Assembly (NCBI GenBank): GCA_029858605.1 | Contig: JAOUET010000126.1 | Location: 1-5,780, forward strand | Length of the DNA stretch: 5,780 nucleotides | Origin: Coriobacteriia bacterium | Lineage (GTDB): Bacteria > Actinomycetota > Coriobacteriia > Anaerosomatales > JAENZW01 | Direction: 5' to 3' | Shown: positions 1-5,773 of the stretch, in pieces | Layout of the letters: every line of letters starts with the position of its first letter | Numbering within the stretch: position 1 is the stretch's first letter | The notes under the pieces: model-generated | The model's database searches: none | What the model saw: only the letters and a program-made list of their open reading frames with translations | What the model was told of the DNA's origin: nothing | Position numbers and translations under genes: made by a program

Positions 1-213
1 GACCAGGTTCGAACCCGTATCCGCTCCCGACAGCTTCAGTTCGCCTGCGCCCATCGTCAGGTCGAGTTGCGCCTCCTCGGCACCCTCGAGCGCAACGGTG
101 CGTGTCTCGGTCTTCAGGTAGCCTTCCTCGGCCAGATCGACGCGACGACACCCCGTCACCGCAAGCAGCATCGTGAGAGCGAGTACGGACGCGAGAACTA
201 TCGTGCGCTTCAC
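1..213 (-). CDS. Lipoprotein with toast-rack-like N-terminal region (partial, cut by the window's left edge)
   Basis: The first 71 codons of a gene that runs off the left edge are visible. The start is the GTG at 213-211. It is preceded by the strong SD AAGGAGG (223-229) at 9 nt spacing, and it overlaps the upstream stop codon as GTGA. The protein begins MKRTIVLASVLALTMLLAVT followed by GC. This is a short basic n-region, a hydrophobic stretch, and a lipobox V-T-G-C with the lipidated Cys at residue 22, so it should be anchored on the outer face of the cytoplasmic membrane. Residues 39-64 (VALEGAEEAQLDLTMGAGEL and onward) resemble the opening of toast-rack / DUF2154 / DUF4097-like beta-repeat proteins, which often accompany membrane stress-sensing genes. 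The lipoprotein call is firm. The toast-rack assignment is inferred from a short segment and could be wrong. The position after the HAAS-sensor gene suggests it is the extracytoplasmic partner of that module. Confidence 0.8.
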   Translation of the reverse strand, partial: MKRTIVLASVLALTMLLAVTGCRRVDLAEEGYLKTETRTVALEGAEEAQLDLTMGAGELKLSGADTGSNLV

Positions 214-1226
214 TGCGTGTCGCCTCCTTGAGCGCCGGTCGGCGCGCTTGAATCACCGGAAGGTCCGGCTGTGGGTACCGCCGGCGCGGTCGGCGGCTGT
301 GCCGCCCCAACTCCCCCGCCCGGCGCGGCGGGATGCTGCGCATGATCCTCCGCGCGACCTACAAGCAGAGCCTTCGCATAGACTCCATGAAGCTTGCCGA
401 CGCCCTTCGCATACCAAAGCAACAGAAGGAGTCCGAACAACCCGCCAAGTACGAACAGCGGATACGCCCACGCCTCGATGTAGTAGCCGTAGCGCCCGAC
501 GACCAGCAGCGGCCCTTCGATCAGTTCCTGCTCAACGGGCAGCATCATCAGTCCGGCCGAGAAGGCGAAGCCCGTCACGAGCGAAGTGAAGTAGAAGATG
601 CCGAGCGGGAGTTGCAGCAGCATGTACAGAATCGTCGTCCACGTCCGATAGTCGGTGAGCCACCACTTGATGCGCGTCCAGATGTCGCCCTGTCCCCCGA
701 CGAAACGCGGTCGCCTGGGCATCCGCACGCCGAGAAGTCCTTCTACCACTCTGCCCTCTACGAGGGACACGGCGCGCACCATAGCTAGGAACAGCAGCGC
801 GACAGGAAGGCCGATGATCAAGATCGCCAGGCCAAGCGACAGCGAGATGCCTGTCACGCAGAGCGTGAAGTACAGGGTCCCAGTGAAGATGCCGAGAAGC
901 ATGTACAGCAGGCCGCCCCATGCCGAGGGGTCCGAAAGCACGCTGAAGAACCCGCCCGCGACGCTGCGCGCCTTCGCCGGAGCCGGTCGGCGCAATGCCG
1001 CGACGACCGCGAGTTCCGCCTCCCTGTACGAGGAAGCGACCTCTTCGGGCGTGCCGTACGCCTCCGCGGCGCGATCGAAAGCCTGTGCCGGATCGTCGCC
1101 TTCTTCGGCCATGGCGCTGCGCAGGTATTCCTCCGCGTCATAGAGCGCGTCCTGGACGAGCGCCGGGTCGGCACCCGCAAGCTGACCCTTGAGTTCCGCG
1201 AGGTATCCCTCGACTGTCCTATCCAA
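210..1226 (-). CDS. HAAS-domain membrane sensor protein with duplicated 'Sensor' transmembrane units
   Basis: This is a predicted membrane signalling protein of 338 aa from the TTG start at 1226. Residues about 1-70 are charged and helical (LDRTVEGYLAELKGQL, then DALYDAEEYLRSAMAEEG and YGTPEEVASSYREAE). They match the HAAS-type (DUF1700-like) cytoplasmic domain, which typically neighbours PadR regulators. Two hydrophobic units follow, at about residues 99-133 and 192-226. They share D...W....LYMLL....G..YFT..VTG and resemble the PF13796 'Sensor' membrane domain. Further helices lie near residues 133-155 and 250-272. The last 40 residues are Pro/Ala/Gly-rich and probably disordered. The TTG is preferred because GGAGGGG (1231-1237) lies just upstream, whereas the in-frame ATG at 1247 has no SD and would add only seven residues (MRRWRGT). 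The TTG overlaps the PadR stop as TTGGATAG. The stop overlaps the lipoprotein GTG. The sensed signal is unknown. Confidence 0.85.
   Translation of the reverse strand: MDRTVEGYLAELKGQLAGADPALVQDALYDAEEYLRSAMAEEGDDPAQAFDRAAEAYGTPEEVASSYREAELAVVAALRRPAPAKARSVAGGFFSVLSDPSAWGGLLYMLLGIFTGTLYFTLCVTGISLSLGLAILIIGLPVALLFLAMVRAVSLVEGRVVEGLLGVRMPRRPRFVGGQGDIWTRIKWWLTDYRTWTTILYMLLQLPLGIFYFTSLVTGFAFSAGLMMLPVEQELIEGPLLVVGRYGYYIEAWAYPLFVLGGLFGLLLLLWYAKGVGKLHGVYAKALLVGRAEDHAQHPAAPGGGVGAAQPPTAPAVPTAGPSGDSSAPTGAQGGDTQ
223..229 (-). promoter_or_regulatory. Ribosome binding site of the lipoprotein gene
   Basis: AAGGAGG on the minus strand lies 9 nt before the GTG at 213. It sits inside the last codons of the HAAS-sensor gene. 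It identifies a GTG start that a search for ATG starts would miss, and together with the GTGA overlap it suggests translational coupling. Confidence 0.8.
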
Positions 1227-1587
1227 CGTTCCCCTCCAGCGTCGCATCTACGAAGTCACGCGCACGTGACCATGCTTCCTTCCACTCGGCGAGCACCGCA
1301 CGCCCTTGCTCGGTAATCGAGTAGTACTTGCGCGGAGGCCCCGAAACGCTCGGCTCCACTCTGCTCACCAGCAGGCCGTTCTCCTCCATGGAGCGCAGAA
1401 CCGGGTACAACGTGCCTTGCTTGACCTGCGCTCCTTCTTGCCATGTACCCTCGATGCTCTTTGCGATCTGGTAGCCGTACAGCGGCTCGTCCGAGCGATC
1501 GAGAATGGCGAGGAGCACTAGGGACACGATTCCCGAGTTCAACTCCTTGCGGAACTTCCGAAGGATTGCGTCGCCCAGGGGCTTCAC
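1219..1587 (-). CDS. PadR-family transcriptional repressor
   Basis: This is a 122-aa cytoplasmic DNA-binding regulator of usual length for short (PadR-s2 type) members. The winged helix is clear. Helix 1 and the family motif are at residues 20-45 (IVSLVLLAILDRSDEPLYGY, then QIAKSIEG). The recognition helix is at about 54-74 (VKQGTLYPVLRSMEENGLLV). The wing is at about 77-99 (SGPPRKYYSITEQGRAVL). The C-terminal dimerisation helix (EWKEAWSRARDFVDATL) is short. The start is a GTG at 1587 with AGGAGG (1594-1599) 6 nt upstream. The gene is first in its unit, runs into the HAAS-sensor gene with an 8-nt overlap, and is preceded by an A+T-rich promoter segment with 10-bp-phased repeats. By family precedent it represses its own operon until the membrane partner relieves it. 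Autoregulation here is inferred. Confidence 0.95.
   Translation of the reverse strand: MKPLGDAILRKFRKELNSGIVSLVLLAILDRSDEPLYGYQIAKSIEGTWQEGAQVKQGTLYPVLRSMEENGLLVSRVEPSVSGPPRKYYSITEQGRAVLAEWKEAWSRARDFVDATLEGNVG
1231..1237 (-). promoter_or_regulatory. Ribosome binding site deciding the TTG start of the HAAS-sensor gene
   Basis: GGAGGGG on the minus strand ends 4 nt before the TTG at 1226, and its GGAGG core is 6 nt away. The alternative ATG at 1247 lies upstream of this site and has no purine-rich sequence before it. The site falls inside the last codons of padR, so translation of the two genes is probably coupled. Confidence 0.7.
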
Positions 1588-1593
1588 GGCCCG

Positions 1594-1599
1594 CCTCCT
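1594..1599 (-). promoter_or_regulatory. Ribosome binding site of the padR-family gene
   Basis: AGGAGG on the minus strand lies 6 nt before the GTG at 1587. It supports a GTG start and agrees with the expected N-terminal length of the winged helix. Confidence 0.75.
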
Positions 1600-1643
1600 G
1601 TCCTTGTCTTCAAACCGGTTCCTCGACTAGCGCTCAGTGTTAT

Positions 1644-1683
1644 GTATTCCACAGTATTGCTAAGTTCACACTAGTTGACACGC
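1644..1683. repeat. Four related 10-bp units in helical phase, candidate operator
   Basis: On the plus strand four consecutive 10-bp units begin with GT at 1644, 1654, 1664 and 1674: GTATTCCACA, GTATTGCTAA, GTTCACACTA and GTTGACACGC. Units 1 and 2 share GTATT. Units 3 and 4 share GTTsACAC with a single C/G difference. The 10-bp spacing places all units on one face of the helix. The array lies just downstream of the candidate minus-strand -10 box, a suitable place for PadR or another repressor. Wider symmetry is also visible (AGTGT 1636-1640 and ACACT 1668-1672). A binding function is inferred. Confidence 0.35.
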
Positions 1684-1711
1684 ATACTACTCCGAACTTC
1701 ACAATAGTCAA
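1684..1711 (-). promoter_or_regulatory. Candidate promoter of the padR / HAAS-sensor / lipoprotein unit
   Basis: On the minus strand a -35-like TTGACT (1711-1706, 5 of 6 to consensus) is followed by 16 nt and a -10-like TAGTAT (1689-1684, 4 of 6). The surrounding 90 bp are clearly richer in A+T than the flanking genes. Transcription would start near 1677 and give a leader of about 90 nt before the GTG at 1587. Short CAGAAA direct repeats lie just upstream of the -35 box (about 1717-1733). This is a consensus-based guess only. Confidence 0.45.
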
Positions 1712-1752
1712 GTGGTTTCTGTCGGTTTTCTGAAGCTGCGCAGAGAAGCCGA

Positions 1753-1778
1753 GGGCCGCCCCGGTTTGGGAGCGGCCC
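1753..1778 (-). terminator. GC-rich hairpin after the permease gene, probable terminator
   Basis: GGGCCGC (1753-1759) and GCGGCCC (1772-1778) form a perfect 7-bp stem. CCC/GGG (1760-1762 with 1768-1770) can add three inner pairs around a GGTTT loop, leaving one bulged A. The hairpin begins 45 nt past the permease stop codon. On the minus strand it is followed by TCGGCTTCTCT, a weak pyrimidine tract rather than a true U-run. It is therefore probably a factor-independent terminator of modest quality, or a 3' stabilising stem. Confidence 0.55.
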
Positions 1779-1822
1779 CGACTCGCCGTCTTTGCCTGCG
1801 CGGACAGCTGCCCGACAGCCCG

Positions 1823-4195
1823 CTACTCCATGACCTTGGTTGCTTCGGCAAGGTCCATCCTGAAGATGCGCCTGAGCGGGGGTATCTCCGACAAGAGCAG
1901 GATCGCCAGTACCGAGCCAGCTATCAGCCAGTAGCTGTCGGGGGATATGTAGGCGGGAAGCGTGTACGCCTCGGTGGACACTTCGTCGAACATCTGTTGC
2001 GCCGCCCACAGGCCGGCCAGCACGCCGAACGGGACGCTGACCACTGCAAGGAGCAAGTTCTCCGCAGTGATCATCCAGGCCATGTGCCGCCTGTCCTCGC
2101 CGATCGTCTGGATTGTCGCAATCTCTCGCGTACGCTCGATGACGTTGGTGGTGAAGGTGTTGTAGATGACGACGAAGGCGACTGCGAAGGCGAAGACGAA
2201 CAGCAAACCGACGACTGCACGGAAGAGGCCCATGGACCCTTCCAACATCTCTACGACCGCGTTCTTCATGCGCACGTCCGCCACGCGCGGTTGGGCGAAC
2301 AGGGCCTTCTCGATCTCGTCGTCGGTCACCCCTTCGTAGTCGACGTAGGCCACGTTCGCCAGCGACTGGTCCGAATCGACCAGGCGACGCCCTACCTCCT
2401 CACCGACGAAGAGCGGCGAGCCCCACATCTCCTTTGAGAGCGTCTCGACCTCTATGTCGATGGTGCCGTCGATATACGGGCTCGCGACTTCGACGGTGTC
2501 GCCGACGCCGACACCCAGGGTTCTCGCCAGGTTGCCCGGCAGCACGAGACCACCGCCTCTGAGCGTTTCCTCGACTTCGGCCCCCTCTTCAACCTCGAAG
2601 CCGTGGAAATCCGCATCGGGGGAGATCGCCGACAGGATCAGCTCTCGCTCTTCATCGCCAGCAGACAAGGTCACCGGGGTCGCAAGTGCCGTGTCGACGT
2701 CGGTCACGCCGCGGACATCTGCCGCCGCTCGGGCTTCGCTGACGGGGATGTTCTCGTCGAAGGTGACGGCGGCGCCCCAAAGGTCGATCTCCTCGAACTG
2801 GGCCGCCATCAGATAGCCGATCGAGTCGTTGAGGGCCCAGGTGGAAACGATCAAAACGAGCGCGAATATCGTGCCCAGCACCGTGTAGACGCTTCTGCGG
2901 CGGGAGCGGAACACGTTGCGGAGCGGCAAGCGGAACGCGATCGTTCGTGGCATCGCCCAGCCGAGAAGCCGCTCCACTATCGGAATCCGGCCCTTCGTCT
3001 GGGAGAGATTCGGGTCCGAGTGCATCGCCTTGGCCGGCGCCATCCGCGCGCTTCGCACGGCCGGGGATATCCCGGCTACGAGGCACACGACAACGCTCAG
3101 CAGCACCGCACCACCTGCCACTTCGGCATGGAAGCTCGATTCGAGAATCGGCAGGTTGAGTAGGGTGCGGTACATCTCACTGATCCCGTAGGCCGATAGC
3201 TGGCCGAGTGCGATTCCGAGCACAGAGCCCACGACTGCGACAACGACCGAGTAGGTGAGGTACTGCATGAGCACTTGGCGATCCGTGTAGCCTAGCGCCT
3301 TCGAAAGGCCGATCTCACCCCGCTGACTCTGCACGAGCCGCGCCATCGCGATAGCCAGCGCCATCGCGGAGACCGCGAGGATTAGGAAGGGCATGAGCCC
3401 GGCCATCTCCCGGTTCTGCTTGATCTCCTCCTGGATGCCGAAGTTGCTGGGCTGATCTTCGATCGTCGTACTCGAAAGAACGTAGTACTCGCCCAAAACG
3501 CTCTCTACTTCATCGATCACGGCATCGCGATCGGCGCCGTCCTCGAGAAGCACGGCGAAAGAGTTGTACGTGTCCGGCTGCCCGAAGAGCTCCTCCACCG
3601 TTTCCTGTGGCGCCCATAACACTCCGAACTCTTCGGCGTTGGGCATCTCGTCCTTCACGCGCCGCAGGAAGAAGTACTCGGCGCTCTGTGCCAGCCCGCC
3701 CACCTCGACATCGGCGGTCGCCCCGTCTACGCGCACGCGCAGCGAATCCCCGACCTGCACGTCCCGTGCTTCGGCAAACCCGTTGTGCGCGAGCACGCGC
3801 TTCGGCCGGGAGGAATCCAGGTAGGAACCCTCGACCACGTCTACTTCGTCGACGGCGGGGCTTGCGTCGGCCGGTATGCCGACAACTCTGATAGCGACTT
3901 CGTCCGTCCCCATATCGAGGCCCGTGTCGACGATAAGGCGCCCCTGCACGGTCTCCACACCGTCGATGTCGGCGATCTCACCTGCGACTTCGGTCGGTGC
4001 CGCCATCACCCTTGTCTCGAAATCGGCGAGGTGGAACTCCTCGTTGGAGCGATCCGCCGACGCTTGCAGGTCCGAAGCCGCGCCCACGAAGGCCGAGTAG
4101 ATCGCAATGCCCAGCATCACCAGAATGATCAGTCCGATGAACTGTCCCTTGCGGGCCTTCATGTCCCGCCAGGTCTTCAGCAGAAGCATCTTCAT
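1823..4195 (-). CDS. ABC transporter permease, FtsX/MacB type with eight membrane helices
   Basis: This 790-aa protein is the membrane subunit of an ABC transporter of the type that exports, or acts mechanically on, envelope substrates. An N-terminal helix at about 19-41 is followed by a large extracytoplasmic domain (about 42-265). A first FtsX core has helices near 266-288, 311-337 and 358-380, with the coupling segment RGEIGLSKALGYTDRQVLMQ (about 292-312). A linker leads to a second half: helix at about 434-456, ectodomain 457-655, then FtsX core 2 with helices near 657-680, 708-735 and 752-775 and the parallel segment RTREIATIQTIGEDRRHM (688-705). The C-terminus MDLAEATKVME is typical of the family. 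Both ectodomains are acidic. The ATG lies 6 nt after the ATPase stop, with only a weak GGTGAG upstream, so translation is probably coupled. No MacA-like adaptor or binding protein lies in the window. The substrate cannot be told from this sequence. Confidence 0.93.
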   Translation of the reverse strand: MKMLLLKTWRDMKARKGQFIGLIILVMLGIAIYSAFVGAASDLQASADRSNEEFHLADFETRVMAAPTEVAGEIADIDGVETVQGRLIVDTGLDMGTDEVAIRVVGIPADASPAVDEVDVVEGSYLDSSRPKRVLAHNGFAEARDVQVGDSLRVRVDGATADVEVGGLAQSAEYFFLRRVKDEMPNAEEFGVLWAPQETVEELFGQPDTYNSFAVLLEDGADRDAVIDEVESVLGEYYVLSSTTIEDQPSNFGIQEEIKQNREMAGLMPFLILAVSAMALAIAMARLVQSQRGEIGLSKALGYTDRQVLMQYLTYSVVVAVVGSVLGIALGQLSAYGISEMYRTLLNLPILESSFHAEVAGGAVLLSVVVCLVAGISPAVRSARMAPAKAMHSDPNLSQTKGRIPIVERLLGWAMPRTIAFRLPLRNVFRSRRRSVYTVLGTIFALVLIVSTWALNDSIGYLMAAQFEEIDLWGAAVTFDENIPVSEARAAADVRGVTDVDTALATPVTLSAGDEERELILSAISPDADFHGFEVEEGAEVEETLRGGGLVLPGNLARTLGVGVGDTVEVASPYIDGTIDIEVETLSKEMWGSPLFVGEEVGRRLVDSDQSLANVAYVDYEGVTDDEIEKALFAQPRVADVRMKNAVVEMLEGSMGLFRAVVGLLFVFAFAVAFVVIYNTFTTNVIERTREIATIQTIGEDRRHMAWMITAENLLLAVVSVPFGVLAGLWAAQQMFDEVSTEAYTLPAYISPDSYWLIAGSVLAILLLSEIPPLRRIFRMDLAEATKVME

Positions 4196-4201
4196 CGCAA
4201 C

Positions 4202-4936
4202 TCACCACACGATCTCGTCCGCTGGAGTCGGGTGCTCGTTGATCTCCTCTTCGAAGATCACGCCGTCACGTATGTGCAGCACTCGATCGGCGATCGCGGC
4301 TATCGGCGAGTTGTGGGTCACGAGAACGACGGTCTTGCCACGATCGTTGAGTTCCTTGAGGGAGCCCAGCACCAGCTTGCCCATCCGGAAGTCCAGGTTC
4401 CCGGTGGGCTCATCGCCGAGAATCATCACGGGATCCTTAGCCAGGGCGCGCGCCACCGCGACCCGCTGTTGCTCTCCACCCGACATCTGGCTCGGGAAGT
4501 GATTTGCCCTATCGCCGATACCCACGGCTTCCAACAGCTTCTCGGGCCGAGTGTTCGGCGCGCCGCCGTCGCGCGCGGCAAGCTCCCACGCATACCGCAC
4601 GTTCTCGACCGCGGTAAGCGTCGGAATCAGGTTGAAGAACTGGAATATGAAACCGACCTTCTCGCGCCTGTAGTACGTCAGCTGCTTGCGTTTGTGATTT
4701 GTGATGTCCTCGCCGTCGACCACGATGCGCCCGCTCGTGGGCGAATCGATGCCCCCGAGCATGTTCAGCAGGGTCGTCTTGCCTGAGCCGGAAGGACCGA
4801 GGACCGCCAGAAACTCGCCTCTCTTGATGGCGAGATCGATACCGTTCAAAGCATTGATGACGACCTCGCCCATGGTGTAGGTCTTTGTGACCTTCTCCAG
4901 GGTCACAAGCGTGTCAGTTGTCGTCGTGATGCTCAT
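4202..4936 (-). CDS. ABC transporter ATP-binding protein, MacB/LolD type
   Basis: This 244-aa cytoplasmic ATPase powers the adjacent FtsX-type permease. All nucleotide-binding elements are intact: A-loop Tyr20 (KTYTMGE), Walker A GPSGSGKT at 47-54, Q-loop Gln99 in GFIFQFFNLIP, signature MSGGEQQR at 151-158, Walker B and catalytic glutamate in VMILGDEPTG (Asp175, Glu176), D-loop NLD at 180-182, and switch His208 in VLVTHN. GFIFQFFNLIPTLTAVENV and GDEPTGNLD are hallmarks of the MacB/LolD/FtsE group. Gly replaces the commoner Ala before the Walker B Asp, and Asn follows the switch His. A short charged tail (about 228-244) follows the core. The ATG is 2 nt after the TetR stop. Its SD, GGAGAGGAG (4942-4950), lies in the last TetR codons with 5 nt spacing, which points to coupling within one operon under TetR control. 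Confidence 0.96.
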   Translation of the reverse strand: MSITTTTDTLVTLEKVTKTYTMGEVVINALNGIDLAIKRGEFLAVLGPSGSGKTTLLNMLGGIDSPTSGRIVVDGEDITNHKRKQLTYYRREKVGFIFQFFNLIPTLTAVENVRYAWELAARDGGAPNTRPEKLLEAVGIGDRANHFPSQMSGGEQQRVAVARALAKDPVMILGDEPTGNLDFRMGKLVLGSLKELNDRGKTVVLVTHNSPIAAIADRVLHIRDGVIFEEEINEHPTPADEIVW

Positions 4937-4938
4937 CG

Positions 4939-5655
4939 CTACTCCTCTCCCTCGCTGAGCGATTCAGCGATCTCACGGAATGCAGCCTCGATGTAGTCCC
5001 AGTCGTAGAGCTTGAGGGTCCCCTCCTCGATGCCGAGCAAGCGCTCGAGACCCCACTCCCACGCGTGTGCGCGCTGGAGGACCTCATCGACCTTCTCGGG
5101 ATGCTGCGGCAGGGCGAGGATGCTCCCAGCCAAACGGTTGCCCGCGCCGGACCACAGGGACCACACAAGTTCGCTTCCCATCGCGGAGTCCGGGACGTCG
5201 ATCACGCCCTCCTTGACACCTTCATCGAGGATCTCGGCGAAGAGCGGCATCAAGCGCGCCAGGTACTCTTCCTGCAAGCGCGTACGCAGGGCGAGGTTCT
5301 CTTCGCGGTACATGACCCCGATGTACGCCATGGTCATCTTGCGGAATTCGCCGAATTTCCAGCCGACGATTCGGTCTATCGTGCTGCGAACCTTGTCCAA
5401 CGCGTCGCCCTCCAGCTCGTCCGGGCTCTTCGGCAGAGTGTCGAAGAACTCGTCGGCCTTCCAGCAGACCAGCTGTTCGAGCAGATCCGTCTTGGACTGG
5501 AAGTAGTGGTAGAAGAGGCCCTTGGAGACGCCGACCGTCTCCGTGATCATCTGGACGCTCGTTCGGTCGAAGCCGATCTCGGTGAACAGATCGAAGGCCG
5601 TTTGGAGAATCTCGACCCGACGTGCTTCCGGCTCCTTTGTCACTCGAGCGCTCAT
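4939..5655 (-). CDS. TetR/AcrR-family transcriptional repressor
   Basis: This is a 238-aa regulator, counting from the ATG at 5655. The N-terminal three-helix DNA-binding domain covers about residues 12-60 (RRVEILQTAFDLFTEIGFDR, TSVQMITETVGVSKGLFYHY, FQSKTDLLEQLV), with the classic helix-turn-helix and the KGLFYHYF recognition segment. The remainder is the helical ligand-binding and dimerisation domain. It has no recognisable signature, so the inducer is unknown. The ATG at 5655 is preferred because GAGGAGG (5662-5668) lies 6 nt upstream and the HTH begins at the usual distance. A longer frame from the GTG at 5727 would add 24 residues (MTDGRSSSRQSAEQARRVRK, then RRRQ). That GTG falls in the one-base spacer between two operator copies and has no SD, so it is disfavoured. 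As first gene before the ABC pair, with operators over its own promoter, it very probably represses itself and the transporter. Confidence 0.93.
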   Translation of the reverse strand: MSARVTKEPEARRVEILQTAFDLFTEIGFDRTSVQMITETVGVSKGLFYHYFQSKTDLLEQLVCWKADEFFDTLPKSPDELEGDALDKVRSTIDRIVGWKFGEFRKMTMAYIGVMYREENLALRTRLQEEYLARLMPLFAEILDEGVKEGVIDVPDSAMGSELVWSLWSGAGNRLAGSILALPQHPEKVDEVLQRAHAWEWGLERLLGIEEGTLKLYDWDYIEAAFREIAESLSEGEE

Positions 5656-5661
5656 CTGCCG

Positions 5662-5668
5662 CCTCCTC
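5662..5668 (-). promoter_or_regulatory. Ribosome binding site deciding the tetR-family start
   Basis: GAGGAGG on the minus strand lies 6 nt before the ATG at 5655. It is a much better initiation context than the GTG at 5727, which has no comparable purine run. Confidence 0.75.
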
Positions 5669-5709
5669 TTCCGAACCCTTCTTGCCTGCTCAGCTGATTG
5701 TCTGCTGCT

Positions 5710-5744
5710 TGACCGACCGTCAGTCACTGACCTACCGTCAGTCA
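5710..5744. promoter_or_regulatory. Tandem pair of 17-bp palindromic operators, likely sites for the TetR-family protein
   Basis: Two copies of a 17-bp element sit head to tail with one base between them: TGACCGACCGTCAGTCA at 5710-5726 and TGACCTACCGTCAGTCA at 5728-5744. They differ at one position only. Each is itself an imperfect palindrome of the pattern TGACnGACnGTCnGTCA, the layout expected for a TetR-family dimer. The first copy fits the pattern fully; the second breaks one pair (T in place of G). The 18-bp period places the copies about 1.7 helical turns apart. The pair lies immediately downstream of the candidate -10 box and covers the predicted transcription start, consistent with repression of tetR and the ABC genes. 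That TetR itself binds is inferred from position and symmetry. Confidence 0.75.
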
Positions 5745-5745
5745 G

Positions 5746-5773
5746 TCTATACCCTCTATCGGCTATGACGCAA
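5746..5773 (-). promoter_or_regulatory. Candidate promoter of the tetR-ABC transporter unit
   Basis: On the minus strand a -10-like TATAGA (5751-5746) lies 16 nt downstream of a poor -35-like TTGCGT (5773-5768). The -10 is 1 nt from the distal operator copy, so the transcription start (about 5739) would fall inside the operator. The leader to the ATG at 5655 would be about 85 nt. The -35 is weak and the window ends just beyond it. Confidence 0.45.

Noticed and set aside
173..589. Plus-strand open frame opposite the HAAS-sensor C-terminus
   Set aside because: The product is Arg/Pro/Ser-rich with no motif, antisense to coding sequence that is supported by SD sites and overlaps at both ends.
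1675..1705. Plus-strand promoter candidate, TTGACA followed by CACAAT
   Set aside because: The -35 is perfect, but the best -10 is 19 nt away and weak, and there is no plus-strand gene for it to serve. An antisense RNA into the permease gene cannot be excluded.
1801..1814. Near-palindrome CGGACAGCTGCCCG just after the permease stop
   Set aside because: It has no room for a loop, contains a mismatch and is followed by no pyrimidine tract. The hairpin at 1753-1778 is a better terminator candidate.
1588..1822. Possible small gene or RNA gene in the 235-bp intergenic segment
   Set aside because: I found no open frame with an SD and no tRNA-like or riboswitch-like fold. The segment is accounted for by a terminator hairpin, a promoter candidate and short repeats.
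1712..2437. Long plus-strand open frame opposite the permease gene
   Set aside because: It lies antisense to a clear FtsX-type gene, its translation is low-complexity and resembles no family, and it has no convincing SD. Such shadow frames are common in GC-rich coding DNA.
3785..4786. 333-codon plus-strand open frame spanning the ATPase-permease junction
   Set aside because: It is antisense to the intact ABC ATPase and the start of the permease gene, is rich in His/Arg/Asp, and shows no domain. It is explained by codon bias on the opposite strand.
5065..5697. 210-codon plus-strand open frame opposite the tetR-family gene
   Set aside because: It is the mirror of a well-formed TetR gene and has no recognisable motif, so it is treated as a shadow.
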